Shown here: piece after piece, positions 32,836-41,889 of the stretch
Position numbering within the stretch: the first letter of the stretch is position 1
How the letters are laid out: each line of letters opens with the position of its first letter
Origin: an uncultured Vampirovibrio sp.
GTDB taxonomy: Bacteria; Cyanobacteriota; Vampirovibrionia; Gastranaerophilales; Gastranaerophilaceae
Assembly (NCBI GenBank): GCA_910584405.1
Contig: CAJUAL010000004.1
Span: 53,710-117,709, forward strand
DNA length: 64,000 nt
Direction: 5' to 3'
Position numbers and translations under genes: made by a program
Notes under the pieces: generated by a model
The model's database searches: none
Seen by the model: the letters and a program-made list of their open reading frames with translations, nothing else
Told to the model about the DNA's origin: nothing

Positions 32836-33549
32836 ATGGAAGAAAATAATAAACCGGTTGTTAATCTTATATCCAAGCCGGAGAATATGTTAAAAACGAT
32901 TTATACGGCATGCAGAACATGCTACAGTGCTGATTATCCTATAAATATTTATGAAAGTACTGATGATGAAGAAAAAATGCTAAAACTTATCAAGCGAGTC
33001 ATTGGCTCTGGGCACTATTCAACTATTGAACATATTCAGGTAAGTTTTGCTATTTCAAATGTTTCAAGAGCATGTACTCATCAGCTTGTAAGACACCGTC
33101 ATATGTCTTTTTCTCAAAAATCTCAAAGATATGTTAAAGAAAAAGGGCAGTTTGATTATATTATTCCGCCGACTATTGAAGGTAATCCTGAATTAAAAGA
33201 AAAATTTATTGATTTTATGGGCAAAATTTCAGAGCAGTATCAGGAATTTGTTGATGCGGGAATCCCTGCAGAAGATGCTCGTTTTGTATTGCCAAATGCT
33301 GCTGCAAGTTCTCTTGTTGCAAGTTTGAATTTAAGAGAGCTTATTCACCTTGCAAATTTAAGACTATGTACAAGAGCTCAATATGAAATTCGTTGTATGG
33401 TAAAAGCTATGTGTGATGCTATTGTTGCAGAAGAGCCTTGGTTAAAAGATTATCTGGTTCCTAAGTGCGAAAGACTGGGATTCTGTGATGAAGACAAGTC
33501 TTGCGGAAGAAAAAAGACAAAAGATGAATTGTTTGAGGGTAAGGTATAG
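32836..33549 (+). CDS. thyX: Flavin-dependent thymidylate synthase
   Basis: ThyX makes dTMP from dUMP using FAD and methylene-tetrahydrofolate. The 237-residue protein shows the RHRx7S motif (RHRHMSFSQKSQRY), GSGHYSTIEHIQVSFAI, DARFVLPNAAASSLVASLNLREL and the C-terminal RAQYEIR segment. ATG 32836 follows GAGGGG; an upstream ATG at 32806 has no ribosome site. dtd overlaps its last base, so the two are an operon. Confidence 0.95.
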   Translation: MEENNKPVVNLISKPENMLKTIYTACRTCYSADYPINIYESTDDEEKMLKLIKRVIGSGHYSTIEHIQVSFAISNVSRACTHQLVRHRHMSFSQKSQRYVKEKGQFDYIIPPTIEGNPELKEKFIDFMGKISEQYQEFVDAGIPAEDARFVLPNAAASSLVASLNLRELIHLANLRLCTRAQYEIRCMVKAMCDAIVAEEPWLKDYLVPKCERLGFCDEDKSCGRKKTKDELFEGKV

Positions 33550-33989
33550 TGAAGGCTCTAATCCAAAGAGTTAAACGAGCTTCTGTGACGGTTGATGGTG
33601 AAGTTATTTCTAAAATCGGAGCGGGCATGCTTGTGCTTCTTGGGGTAGAAAAAGGTGACTCAAGTGAGAATGCCGATAAGTTAGCTGATAAACTTGCAAA
33701 GCTTAGAATTTTTGAAGACGAAAACGAAAAAATGAATCTTTCTATTCTTGATACGAAAGGCGAAATGCTTGTAGTATCTCAATTTACTTTGTGCGGTGAT
33801 TGTAAAAAAGGTACCCGCCCGAGTTTTGATAAGGCTGCGGAACCTCAAATTGCTAACGAACTTTATGAATATTTTGTATCAAGACTTGTCAATGTTCATA
33901 ATATCCCTTGTCAAACAGGTAAATTTGCCGCTATGATGGATGTTGAACTGATTAATGACGGCCCTGTCACGTTTATGGTTGAAAAATAA
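33549..33989 (+). CDS. dtd: D-aminoacyl-tRNA deacylase
   Basis: The 146-residue enzyme clears D-amino acids from mischarged tRNA. The two active-site motifs are present: SQFTL (in LVVSQFTLCGD) and the NDGPVTF motif near the C-terminus. MKALIQRVKRASVTVDGEV is the standard start. It begins with GTG 33549, whose G is the last base of the thyX stop codon (TAGTG), indicating coupled translation. Confidence 0.95.
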   Translation: MKALIQRVKRASVTVDGEVISKIGAGMLVLLGVEKGDSSENADKLADKLAKLRIFEDENEKMNLSILDTKGEMLVVSQFTLCGDCKKGTRPSFDKAAEPQIANELYEYFVSRLVNVHNIPCQTGKFAAMMDVELINDGPVTFMVEK

Positions 33990-34009
33990 TTTGTAAAACG
34001 CCAAAACCC

Positions 34010-34038
34010 TTGCATAATTTTTTATTCCATGTTATAAT
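34010..34038 (+). promoter_or_regulatory. Promoter of the 34148-rimM-trmD operon
   Basis: TTGCAT (34010-34015), 17 bp, TATAAT (34033-34038). A leader of about 100 nt follows before the ATG at 34148; I see no convincing structure in it. Confidence 0.7.
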
Positions 34039-34147
34039 ATATCCATAAGTTATATTTTTTATTTGAAATCGATTTATATTGTGAGGATGTTACCTTAAAT
34101 TTTATTTATTATGAGTATTTTTTATTATTAATTAAGAGGCTTTTATT

Positions 34148-35185
34148 ATGTATGTAAACAAGTGCATTAAGTGCGGTCGTGAATTTGAAACAAAAAACCC
34201 TAAAAGAGTTATTTGCCCGGATTGTTTGTATCCCGACAAAAAAATGATGCCAGGAGCTCCTGATTCACCGGCTCCACAGCAAGAACAAGCGCCAAAAGAA
34301 GAAAGACCGCAATTCTACAGCAGTTATTCAAGCGGCGGAGATGATAACCCTAGACCGTATAACAGACCTCAGCGTCAATATAATAATCAAGGCGGTAATT
34401 ACAACAGAGATAATCGCGGCGGATATAATAACAACCGTCAAGGCGGTTATAACCGTGATAACAGACAAGGTTCATATAATCGCGGCGGATATAACAACAA
34501 TCGCCAAAACGGTTATAACAGAGATAATCGTCAAGGTGGTTACAACCGTGATAACAGAGGCGGTTTCCAACAAAGACGTCCGCAAAATAACAGATTTAAC
34601 AACAACAGAAGACCTAATAACAGAAATACTGCTCCAAAACAATTATTGGTTAGCAGAGAACAGCTTGAACAAATTGAATTGTTGTATAAGTTGATGCTTC
34701 CATTACCTAACCCTGATGCGCATGAAGTTATTGGTGAAAAAATCGGTTTGGAACCAAGAAAAGTATTTTTCGGAATCAATCTTGTAAGACAAAAAATGAT
34801 GCTTCCGAAATTACCGTTCCCGAAACGTAAGTTAGCTATCACTCCTGATCAGTTAAATGCTATCAAAATGCTTTACGAACCGTTATTACCGCTTCCTCCA
34901 ATCGGGTGTCACAAAATTATTGCAGCTCAGTTGAAAATGGATGAATGGAGAGTTCACGTAGGTATTGGTCTTGTTCGTGCTCAAATGGGTATGACACGAT
35001 GGAATCAGGAACGTGAAGATGCTCCTGAAGAATTTAAAAACCAAAAGGCTGAAGAAGCTAAACCTTCTAAAACAAAAAAAGCAGCTAAAGCAGAAGCTGT
35101 CGCTGTAGAAGAGGTTGAAGAAGCTCCGAAGAAAAAACGTGGCAGAAAGCCTAAAGCTGTAGAAGAAGCTCCTGCGGAAGAATAG
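34148..35185 (+). CDS. Zinc-ribbon protein with Asn/Arg/Gly-rich disordered region and duplicated helical domain
   Basis: The 345-residue protein has four parts. (1) An N-terminal zinc ribbon (C6, C9, C23, C26). (2) A low-complexity region at about residues 60-165 with repeats such as GGYNRDNRQ, resembling RGG/prion-like segments. (3) Two copies of a domain of about 65 residues, beginning LLVSREQLEQIELLYKLMLPLP and LAITPDQLNAIKMLYEPLLPLP. (4) A Lys/Glu tail with an AT-hook-like KKKRGRKPK. It probably binds RNA or DNA. It is first in an operon with rimM and trmD, suggesting a ribosome or tRNA role. No known family is recognised. Confidence 0.7.
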   Translation: MYVNKCIKCGREFETKNPKRVICPDCLYPDKKMMPGAPDSPAPQQEQAPKEERPQFYSSYSSGGDDNPRPYNRPQRQYNNQGGNYNRDNRGGYNNNRQGGYNRDNRQGSYNRGGYNNNRQNGYNRDNRQGGYNRDNRGGFQQRRPQNNRFNNNRRPNNRNTAPKQLLVSREQLEQIELLYKLMLPLPNPDAHEVIGEKIGLEPRKVFFGINLVRQKMMLPKLPFPKRKLAITPDQLNAIKMLYEPLLPLPPIGCHKIIAAQLKMDEWRVHVGIGLVRAQMGMTRWNQEREDAPEEFKNQKAEEAKPSKTKKAAKAEAVAVEEVEEAPKKKRGRKPKAVEEAPAEE

Positions 35186-35189
35186 TTTT

Positions 35190-35705
35190 ATGACAAAGTT
35201 TATTTCTGTCGGTAAAATTCTTAATTTTCATGGAATTAAAGGCGAAGCTAAAGTCGGTTGTTCTAAAAATCAAGTCGATTTTGTGCTGTCTTTGGAGTCT
35301 GTTTATATCAAAGAAGATAACGAGTATAAACTTCTGGAAATCACTTCTTCAAGACCGCATAAAAATATTGTCCTTATGACGTTTGAAGGGATTAATTCCA
35401 TTGATGAATTGTTGAAGTATAAGGGTTCGCTACTTTTTGTCGAAGAGTCAACAATCAGAGAAAGTTTAGACGAAGATGAGTTCTTGATAGATGAACTTGT
35501 CGGACTTGATGTTTGTAATATCGAAGACGGAAAAAAACTCGGGTTTGTTATTGGTGTTTCTAATAACGGGGCAAGTGATTTAATATCGGTTAAAACTAAT
35601 TCTAAAAAAATCTGCCTTATCCCTTTTGTGAAAGCTATTGTTCCTGAGGTTGATATTGCAGGTAAAAAGATTTTGATAAATAATATTGAAGGGTTATTAG
35701 AATGA
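35190..35705 (+). CDS. rimM: 16S rRNA processing protein RimM
   Basis: RimM assists maturation of the 30S head through S19. The 171-residue protein shows ISVGKILNFHGIKGEAKV at the start, an N-terminal barrel, DEDEFLIDELVGLDVCN, and the PRC-barrel ending CLIPFVKAIVPEVDIAGKKILI. It starts 5 bp after the previous stop without a clear Shine-Dalgarno and overlaps trmD by 4 bp, the usual rimM-trmD pairing. Confidence 0.93.
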   Translation: MTKFISVGKILNFHGIKGEAKVGCSKNQVDFVLSLESVYIKEDNEYKLLEITSSRPHKNIVLMTFEGINSIDELLKYKGSLLFVEESTIRESLDEDEFLIDELVGLDVCNIEDGKKLGFVIGVSNNGASDLISVKTNSKKICLIPFVKAIVPEVDIAGKKILINNIEGLLE

Positions 35706-36397
35706 GGTTTGATGTATTAACTTTATTCCCTGAAATTATTGAATCGTATTGTAATGTAAGTATTATGAAACGCGCAAAAGAAGGTGCAGTTTTTACCTTG
35801 AATACCGTAAACCCTCGTGATTATACGGAAGATAAACATAAAAAGGTTGATGATACGCCATACGGCGGCGGTGCAGGAATGGTTTTAATGCCTCAGCCTT
35901 ATGTTGATGCTTACGATAGTGTTGAAAAACTTGATAAATCAATAACTGTTATGCTTTCCCCTCAAGGTGAACCGTTAAATGAAAATCTTGTTATGAAGTT
36001 GGCTGATTATAATCAAATAATTATGCTTTGTGGTCATTATGAGGGTTTTGATGAACGTATACGAGAAATAATTAAGCCAAAAGAAATTTCTATAGGCGAT
36101 TTCGTTTTAACGGGCGGTGAATTACCTGCTTTGTGCTTGATAGATGCTGTCAGCAGAAAATTAAACGGTACTTTGGGTAAAATAGAATCCGCTGAAGATG
36201 ATAGTTTTTCAAACGGGCTTTTAGAATATCCGCATTATACTAAACCAAGAGATTTTAGAGGTTATAAGGTTCCTGAGGTCTTATTAAACGGTAATCATAA
36301 GGATATCAATGAGTTTAGGTTTAATCAGCAATTAGAACGTACAAAATTAAAACGTCCTGACTTATATGAAAAGTTTAAAAAAGAAGCGGATTTATAA
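35702..36397 (+). CDS. trmD: tRNA (guanine-37-N1)-methyltransferase
   Basis: TrmD methylates G37 of tRNAs reading CNN codons. The 231-residue SPOUT protein has MRFDVLTLFPEI, DDTPYGGGAGMV, the trefoil-knot segments LSPQGEPLNE and LCGHYEGFDERI, and IGDFVLTGGELPAL. Length is normal. It overlaps rimM in an ATGA junction, and its stop codon lies within the loop of the terminator hairpin. Confidence 0.96.
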   Translation: MRFDVLTLFPEIIESYCNVSIMKRAKEGAVFTLNTVNPRDYTEDKHKKVDDTPYGGGAGMVLMPQPYVDAYDSVEKLDKSITVMLSPQGEPLNENLVMKLADYNQIIMLCGHYEGFDERIREIIKPKEISIGDFVLTGGELPALCLIDAVSRKLNGTLGKIESAEDDSFSNGLLEYPHYTKPRDFRGYKVPEVLLNGNHKDINEFRFNQQLERTKLKRPDLYEKFKKEADL

Positions 36398-36416
36398 AAT
36401 CCGCTTTTCTTTTTTA
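36384..36416 (+). terminator. Terminator overlapping the trmD stop
   Basis: AAGCGGATTT (36384-36393) / AAATCCGCTT (36397-36406) with a T-rich tail. The hairpin includes the last trmD codons. It can also serve the convergent ligase gene. Confidence 0.85.
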
Positions 36417-36419
36417 TTA

Positions 36420-38093
36420 TTACATTGCTAAAGTTTCTTCCTTAACTATATTTCGTTTAACTTTTCTTGTTGAAGTTCTTGGAAGAGGTTCTTTTCTTAC
36501 AACGATATTAACAGGTCGTTTATACGGTGCAAGTTTTATTGACAGATTCTTAACTTCTTGCCCTATATATTTTTCAAGATCTTCTTTTACCGGGTATTTT
36601 TCTTGAATTTTGTCTGTTGGAACTATAACTGTCATAATTTCTTCTGTACCGTCTTTAGCGCCTGATTTTCTTGTTGCGCCGAATACACAAATTTCTGCAA
36701 AATCAGGGTGAAGTTCAAGTACTGCTTCAACTTCTTCAGGGAATACTTTTTTACCGCCTGAAAGTACAATCATATTTTTGATTCTGCCTGTAATATAAAG
36801 TCTTCCGTCTTCGTCAAACTCTGCGATATCTCCTGTGTGAAGCCATCCGTCCGGTTCAAGAACTTCTGCTGTTTTTTCAGGGTTTTTGTAATAACCTTTC
36901 ATAACAGAAGGTCCTTTTACAAGCAATTCACCTGTTTCTGGGTCAAGTTTAGCATCGTAAGAGCCTAAAACAGGGCCGACAGACATAAGTTTTCTGTCAT
37001 CTCCTCTGTCCATTGAAATTACAGGGCTGGTTTCAGAAAGTCCGTAACCTTGGAAGATTTTTATACCGATTCTTTCGAAAAATTCGCCCACACCTGCATC
37101 TAACGGAGCTCCGCCTGAGATAAAGCCGTAGAAGTTTCCGCCAAATTTTGACAGGATACTTCTGAACAATTGGCGTCTGATTGAATAATCTGTAATGTAT
37201 TCTGCTGCTGCGTATGATTTTTCAAATAATAGTTTTTCTTCATCTGACCAAGATTTTATATCGGATTCGATTGTTGATTTTAGAAGTTTTAAAAACGCAG
37301 GTACAGTAATCATAAAATCAATTTTCTTTTCGCGCATATCAGCAAGAACATCTTTCGGTTTCAAGCTTTGCGGATAATATATTGAAGAACCGCGATTTAA
37401 GAATGTTGAAAATCCTACTGTTAACTCAAACAGGTGATTCATTGGAAGAATTGAGAGTAGATTTACACATTCGTGAGGCATAATTTCAGGCATAAGTTTA
37501 GACATTTCGTAAACCTGAGTTATCATGTTTCCAAAAGATGTTTCAACACCTTTTGGGGCTCCTGTTGTGCCTGATGTGTATATAATCAGCGCGGTATCTC
37601 TTAATGAGCGGTGACGCCATTTGCATTCTCTGCCTGACGGAAGAGTGTATAAGCTTGGAATTTCCTCTGTTGCGTGGATAGGTTCATCCATTACGATTAA
37701 ATGTTTAATTGATGGAATTTGTTTTTTTAGTTCTAAAGCTTTTTCTAAATTAGCTTGAGAAAATGCTAAAACAGAAGGTTCACAGCTTGATAGAATTGAT
37801 TTTAATTCATAGATTGTTAGTTTATTGTCTAAAGGTACGGTAACCATACCTGATATAACTGATGCGAATAAGCAGGCACCGATTTCAGGCATAGATTCTG
37901 ATAATATTGCAAGCTTTTCACCTTTTTGCATTTGCAAATCTGTAATAAGATAACTTGCAAACTGCATTGATAAAAGACTTAAACCTTTATATGTAAGTTC
38001 TTTCCAGCCATATTTATTTCTTTTACCAAGAGCGATACGTTCACCATATAATTTGGTGTTCTTTTCAAGCATTGATAAAACATTCTCTTTCAT
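36420..38093 (-). CDS. AMP-dependent acyl ligase (acyl-CoA or acyl-ACP synthetase)
   Basis: The 557-residue ANL-superfamily enzyme has the AMP-binding P-loop YTSGTTGAPKGVE, the motif GYGLSETSPVIS, GWLHTGDIAEFDEDGRLYITGR and the hinge and catalytic lysine region SGGKKVFPEEVEAVL, ending with PRTSTRKVKRN. It activates a fatty acid as acyl-AMP and passes it to CoA or ACP. It lies 59 bp after an acyl-ACP thioesterase gene in the same direction, so the pair could cycle fatty acids between free and ACP-bound states. GGGAG precedes the ATG. Confidence 0.9.
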   Translation of the reverse strand: MKENVLSMLEKNTKLYGERIALGKRNKYGWKELTYKGLSLLSMQFASYLITDLQMQKGEKLAILSESMPEIGACLFASVISGMVTVPLDNKLTIYELKSILSSCEPSVLAFSQANLEKALELKKQIPSIKHLIVMDEPIHATEEIPSLYTLPSGRECKWRHRSLRDTALIIYTSGTTGAPKGVETSFGNMITQVYEMSKLMPEIMPHECVNLLSILPMNHLFELTVGFSTFLNRGSSIYYPQSLKPKDVLADMREKKIDFMITVPAFLKLLKSTIESDIKSWSDEEKLLFEKSYAAAEYITDYSIRRQLFRSILSKFGGNFYGFISGGAPLDAGVGEFFERIGIKIFQGYGLSETSPVISMDRGDDRKLMSVGPVLGSYDAKLDPETGELLVKGPSVMKGYYKNPEKTAEVLEPDGWLHTGDIAEFDEDGRLYITGRIKNMIVLSGGKKVFPEEVEAVLELHPDFAEICVFGATRKSGAKDGTEEIMTVIVPTDKIQEKYPVKEDLEKYIGQEVKNLSIKLAPYKRPVNIVVRKEPLPRTSTRKVKRNIVKEETLAM

Positions 38094-38152
38094 AATATAT
38101 TTCTCCCTATGTCTAATCTAAAACTTATTATATCATAATATTCACGATTTGA

Positions 38153-38917
38153 CTATACATACTCAGCTTTGAGCAGGCATAATTCTTCATTTGTTTTTGC
38201 ATTTCTTATGACGTGTTCTGTAATTTTATTATTATACTTCACCTGTGATAAAATATCGTCACCATATTTTGCTTCGTGTTTAAAGTAAATATCTAAACTC
38301 TTTAATGTATTTGTTTTTCTAAACTCAAAATCAAGAGCTTCTAATGCCCAGGAAATGTAAACAGTGTTATTAACGTGATTATTTACATCTAAATCATCGA
38401 ATCTTACTGAGAATAATTTTTCACGGTCAATAGTTTCCGGGCTTTTTAATTTTTGTAATACCAAATCATCTTCGCGTTTTTCAAAAGAGAAAAGTTCCGG
38501 AAATTTTTGTGAAATATTTACAACCGATTTATTGTTTAAATCTACAATCATCCAAGTTGTTGCAGCTTTTAGGATTCTTTTACCCGTAAGATTATCAAAT
38601 ACTTCAAAATCACGGTAGGCGTTTAACCTTTGGCTGCCGCGGCTTTCTGTTTGAACTTTTATTTCTTTGATATCTTTTAAATCGTTTTCAAATTCTATTC
38701 GATATCTTATTAAAAACCACCCAAAACCGTTTGATATTAAATCGTTACAGCTCAGTTTTTTGTCGTATTTGTTAATAGATTTTTCTGCAATATCTTGCAT
38801 GTAATTTAATATGACAACAGGTTTTATTCTGCCTGTACAGTCAGTTTCGGCAATAGATATCGGAAATATTGATTCGTAGGTGTATCTATCCGTGTCTTTA
38901 TTTATAACTATTGTCAT
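38153..38917 (-). CDS. Acyl-ACP thioesterase
   Basis: The 254-residue protein is a double hotdog enzyme of the acyl-ACP thioesterase family. The N-terminal hotdog includes ETDCTGRIKPVVILNYMQDIAEKS and the second holds the active-site region RFDDLDVNNHVNNTVYISWALEAL with its Asn/His pair. It hydrolyses acyl-ACP to free fatty acid. It lies 4 bp after the Na/Pi transporter gene, so the three minus-strand genes form one operon. Confidence 0.9.
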   Translation of the reverse strand: MTIVINKDTDRYTYESIFPISIAETDCTGRIKPVVILNYMQDIAEKSINKYDKKLSCNDLISNGFGWFLIRYRIEFENDLKDIKEIKVQTESRGSQRLNAYRDFEVFDNLTGKRILKAATTWMIVDLNNKSVVNISQKFPELFSFEKREDDLVLQKLKSPETIDREKLFSVRFDDLDVNNHVNNTVYISWALEALDFEFRKTNTLKSLDIYFKHEAKYGDDILSQVKYNNKITEHVIRNAKTNEELCLLKAEYV

Positions 38918-38921
38918 AATT

Positions 38922-40682
38922 TTATCCTATTGTAATAGGCTCAACGCCGTATTTTGTTTTAAATTCTTCAATATATGGCTGAAATTCTGTGTCTGCCGTT
39001 TCTTTAAGTTGATTTTTTAAAATGTGTTTTGGAATTGATGAGTAAATTGCTTGAATAATATTTGTTGCAATGTTTGAGCAGTGATCTGAGATTCTTTCTA
39101 AATCGTTAAGAACTTCTGCGTAGACAAAACCTCTTCTGATGTGAGATTTATCTTTTTTGACACGTTTGATATGGTTTTTCTTAGCAACGTAAGCGATATC
39201 ATCAACAACCTGTTCTAACGGCTCAACGTGATAAGCACACGCCAAATCATGAGCGACAAAGGCATTTACTGTTATATCAAAAACTTCTTTTACCGCGTTA
39301 ACTACATGTTTTAATTCTTCAATTGTTTCAGGTGAAAGTTTCCATTCTTTTCTGTGTATTTTGTTTGCAATATTCAAGATATGTATTGCGTGGTCTGCGA
39401 TTTTTTCAAAGTCTGATATGGAAAGAATTAATTGAGAAACTTTGTTACTTTCCTCATCTGATAATTCTTTTCCCGAAAGTTTTTGTAAGAAAGATTCTAA
39501 AGTGTCTTGGTATTTATCGATAAGAACTTCATTTTTATTAATAACTTCTGCAACTTTAGGGTTATACTGTTTTAGCATTCTGAATGACAGTACTAAAGTT
39601 TCTCTTGTTATTTTTGCCATATTACCTGTTGTTTTGTAGCACTGAGCAACAGCAATTGAAGGGGTTAACAGTAAACGTTCGTCAAGAATAACTTCTTGTT
39701 CTTCATTTTTGTCTTTAATTGCTTTATCAACAACTTTTTGTAATAACTTGCTTAGCGGGAAGCAGACAATTACTGTTACAACGTTATAAATTGTGTGTAC
39801 AATTGCTATCCCGAAAGGATTTGACATGATATCGAGCTTATTAATAAAATGAATGCAAAATTCATACAATAGTAAAAATGCAATAGCTCCTGTTATATTA
39901 AATATAATGTGCATTGCTGCAACTTTTTTAGCATTTGTGTTAACTCCGATACTTGAAAGCATTGCAGTAACACAGGTTCCGATGTTTTGACCTGCAATAA
40001 TCGGAGCTGCAACCGCATATGAAATGCTTCCAGTCATAGAAAGTGCTTGGAGCATACCGACTGATGCTGCTGAACTTTGAATAATTGCAGTTACTATTAA
40101 ACCTACAATTAATCCTAAGAACGGGTTTTTGAACAGGGTTAGTATATTTGCAAAGTTAGGGTCATGCGCTAACGGTGCCATAGATGAAGACATTAAACCC
40201 ATACCGAACATTAAAATTGCAAAACCGATTAAAAATCCGCCAATAGGTTTTCTTCTTGAGTAGTTATTTTTAGTTGTCATTAAAAGGATTACACCGATTA
40301 ATGCCAAAATCGGAGAAAATGATTCAGGTTTTAAAAGTCTTAGCAGGAAGTTTGTACTTTGGATTCCTGATAAACTTAAAATCCACGAAGTCGCTGTTGT
40401 TCCTATATTTGAACCTAATGTTATGGCAATTGTTTGAGATAAATTCATTATGCCGGAGTTTACGAAACCGACAAGCATTACAGAAACTGCAGATGAACTT
40501 TGTACTGCAATAGTCATTCCGACGCCTAACAAAAATCCTTTAAACGGATTTGATGTTAACTGTGCCAAAAGTTTTTCTAACTTTCCGCCCGCGATTTTTT
40601 CTAATCCTGCTGACATAACAATCATGCCATATAAGAAGAACGCAAGTCCTCCGCATAAGGTAAATATTGAAAATATATCCAT
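38922..40682 (-). CDS. Na+/phosphate cotransporter family protein with PhoU-like domain
   Basis: The 586-residue protein has two NptA/PNaS repeats: FFLYGMIVMSAGLEKIAGGKLEKLL, GMTIAVQSSSAVSVMLVGFVNSGIM and GLIVTAIIQSSAASVGMLQALS carry the QSSSA-type substrate motifs. A cytosolic C-terminal region (about 345-550) is PhoU-like helical (LSISDFEKIADHAIHILNIA, LNDLERISDHCSNIATNI). It would import phosphate with sodium and sense load through the PhoU part. AGCGGAG precedes the ATG. It is first in an operon with two acyl-metabolism genes. Confidence 0.92.
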   Translation of the reverse strand: MDIFSIFTLCGGLAFFLYGMIVMSAGLEKIAGGKLEKLLAQLTSNPFKGFLLGVGMTIAVQSSSAVSVMLVGFVNSGIMNLSQTIAITLGSNIGTTATSWILSLSGIQSTNFLLRLLKPESFSPILALIGVILLMTTKNNYSRRKPIGGFLIGFAILMFGMGLMSSSMAPLAHDPNFANILTLFKNPFLGLIVGLIVTAIIQSSAASVGMLQALSMTGSISYAVAAPIIAGQNIGTCVTAMLSSIGVNTNAKKVAAMHIIFNITGAIAFLLLYEFCIHFINKLDIMSNPFGIAIVHTIYNVVTVIVCFPLSKLLQKVVDKAIKDKNEEQEVILDERLLLTPSIAVAQCYKTTGNMAKITRETLVLSFRMLKQYNPKVAEVINKNEVLIDKYQDTLESFLQKLSGKELSDEESNKVSQLILSISDFEKIADHAIHILNIANKIHRKEWKLSPETIEELKHVVNAVKEVFDITVNAFVAHDLACAYHVEPLEQVVDDIAYVAKKNHIKRVKKDKSHIRRGFVYAEVLNDLERISDHCSNIATNIIQAIYSSIPKHILKNQLKETADTEFQPYIEEFKTKYGVEPITIG

Positions 40683-40818
40683 ACTTTTTCTCCGCTATTA
40701 ATTTGTTTTAGTAAGTGTATTTAACTTCCAAAAGCTACACAGAAAGATTATCTTATAAAGTTCAAATTTTTTCAAGAAAATATAACAAAATTTAAAATTT
40801 ACAAGTATTATAAATACT

Positions 40819-41889
40819 ATGCCGAAAGTCCCGATAAATTTATATAATGCTCACGGAAGCCGTCTTGTATCAAAAGTAAGAAACTCTTTAAATGAAGTTA
40901 TAAGAGTTGAATCAGATTTTGGAAAAACCCTGACAGAAGTCAGAACGACTTTTGATAAAAAAGGCAGACCTTTAAAACGGGTTGTTGAAAAACGCAGAGG
41001 AAAGAAAAATGTTGAAAGAACTGTTTTTAAATATGAAGGAATTTATGATATAAGACGAAAAACAATAATTGACAGGTTTATAAACGGTCGAAAAGTTCAA
41101 AAAATTATAAAATCGGAAGTTTTAAAAAAAGAAGACGGACGAAATTTTTTAACAAGATTAATTTTAAGTTATACCCCGCATAAGAAAGATTCAAGAGCTG
41201 AAACTCAAATAATAGAGGAGTTGTCTACTCATAAACACCGAAGATATATAAAAACTACGGCACGAAGAAATGAAGAAGGTTTACTCAGCGCTAAAACTAT
41301 TGAAGGTAATGTAAAACATTTGAAACAACTTGCAAAATTACCTTATCTTTATTTCAGGGGATATAATTTAAAGGATTTTTTGATGTCAATTTCCCATTAT
41401 GCAAAGGTATTACAAAAGGTTCCAAATAGACATATTGATGTGTTTTTCGCTTCTTTATCTCCAAAAGTCAGTGCAAATAGCAGTAGTATTGATGGCTTTG
41501 GTTTTCTTACTTTTGATATGTCCAAGTTAAAATCCCAGTCAAGAATTGTTGATGCCGTAAACCATGAATACAGGCATCAGTATCAGGAAAGTCTTATTGA
41601 AAAATTTGAGGAAAAAGGTACTGTCAAATCTTTTTTACGCAGATTGTTTCACCCGTTCAAGTTTGAATATGCAAAAAAGTGTAAATTTGAACTTGAAAAT
41701 TATATATCATCAGAAGTTGATGAAAAAAAGTACCGTCAGCAGTTTATGGAATTAGATGCAAGAGTTGCGGGCAGTAAGGCAAGAGATGAATTTCTTGCGG
41801 AAACAAGATTGTTAGATGAACTTTTCCCATACAGCAAAGAACTTTTTACGGGAAATGATGAGTTTTTTAAGCTGATAACACCTATTTAG
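40819..41889 (+). CDS. Hypothetical protein with HEYRH zinc motif
   Basis: I do not recognise this 356-residue basic protein. The N-terminal 130 residues are highly charged and beta-like (repeat-like TTFDKKGRPLKRVVEKRRG). The C-terminal part holds VDAVNHEYRHQYQESL, a canonical HEXXH, and downstream ELDARVAGSKARDEF with a possible third ligand. Zinc peptidase activity is only inferred. No Shine-Dalgarno is present; TATTAT lies 7 nt before the ATG, so translation may be leaderless. The 3' end overlaps the convergent pilin gene by 8 bp. Confidence 0.55.
   Translation: MPKVPINLYNAHGSRLVSKVRNSLNEVIRVESDFGKTLTEVRTTFDKKGRPLKRVVEKRRGKKNVERTVFKYEGIYDIRRKTIIDRFINGRKVQKIIKSEVLKKEDGRNFLTRLILSYTPHKKDSRAETQIIEELSTHKHRRYIKTTARRNEEGLLSAKTIEGNVKHLKQLAKLPYLYFRGYNLKDFLMSISHYAKVLQKVPNRHIDVFFASLSPKVSANSSSIDGFGFLTFDMSKLKSQSRIVDAVNHEYRHQYQESLIEKFEEKGTVKSFLRRLFHPFKFEYAKKCKFELENYISSEVDEKKYRQQFMELDARVAGSKARDEFLAETRLLDELFPYSKELFTGNDEFFKLITPI

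Noticed and set aside
34380..34640. Tandem short repeats that could be mistaken for a CRISPR array or satellite
   Set aside because: They are imperfect codon-level repeats (GGYNRDNRQ) inside one open reading frame with a good promoter, ribosome site and operon context; no spacer/repeat regularity.
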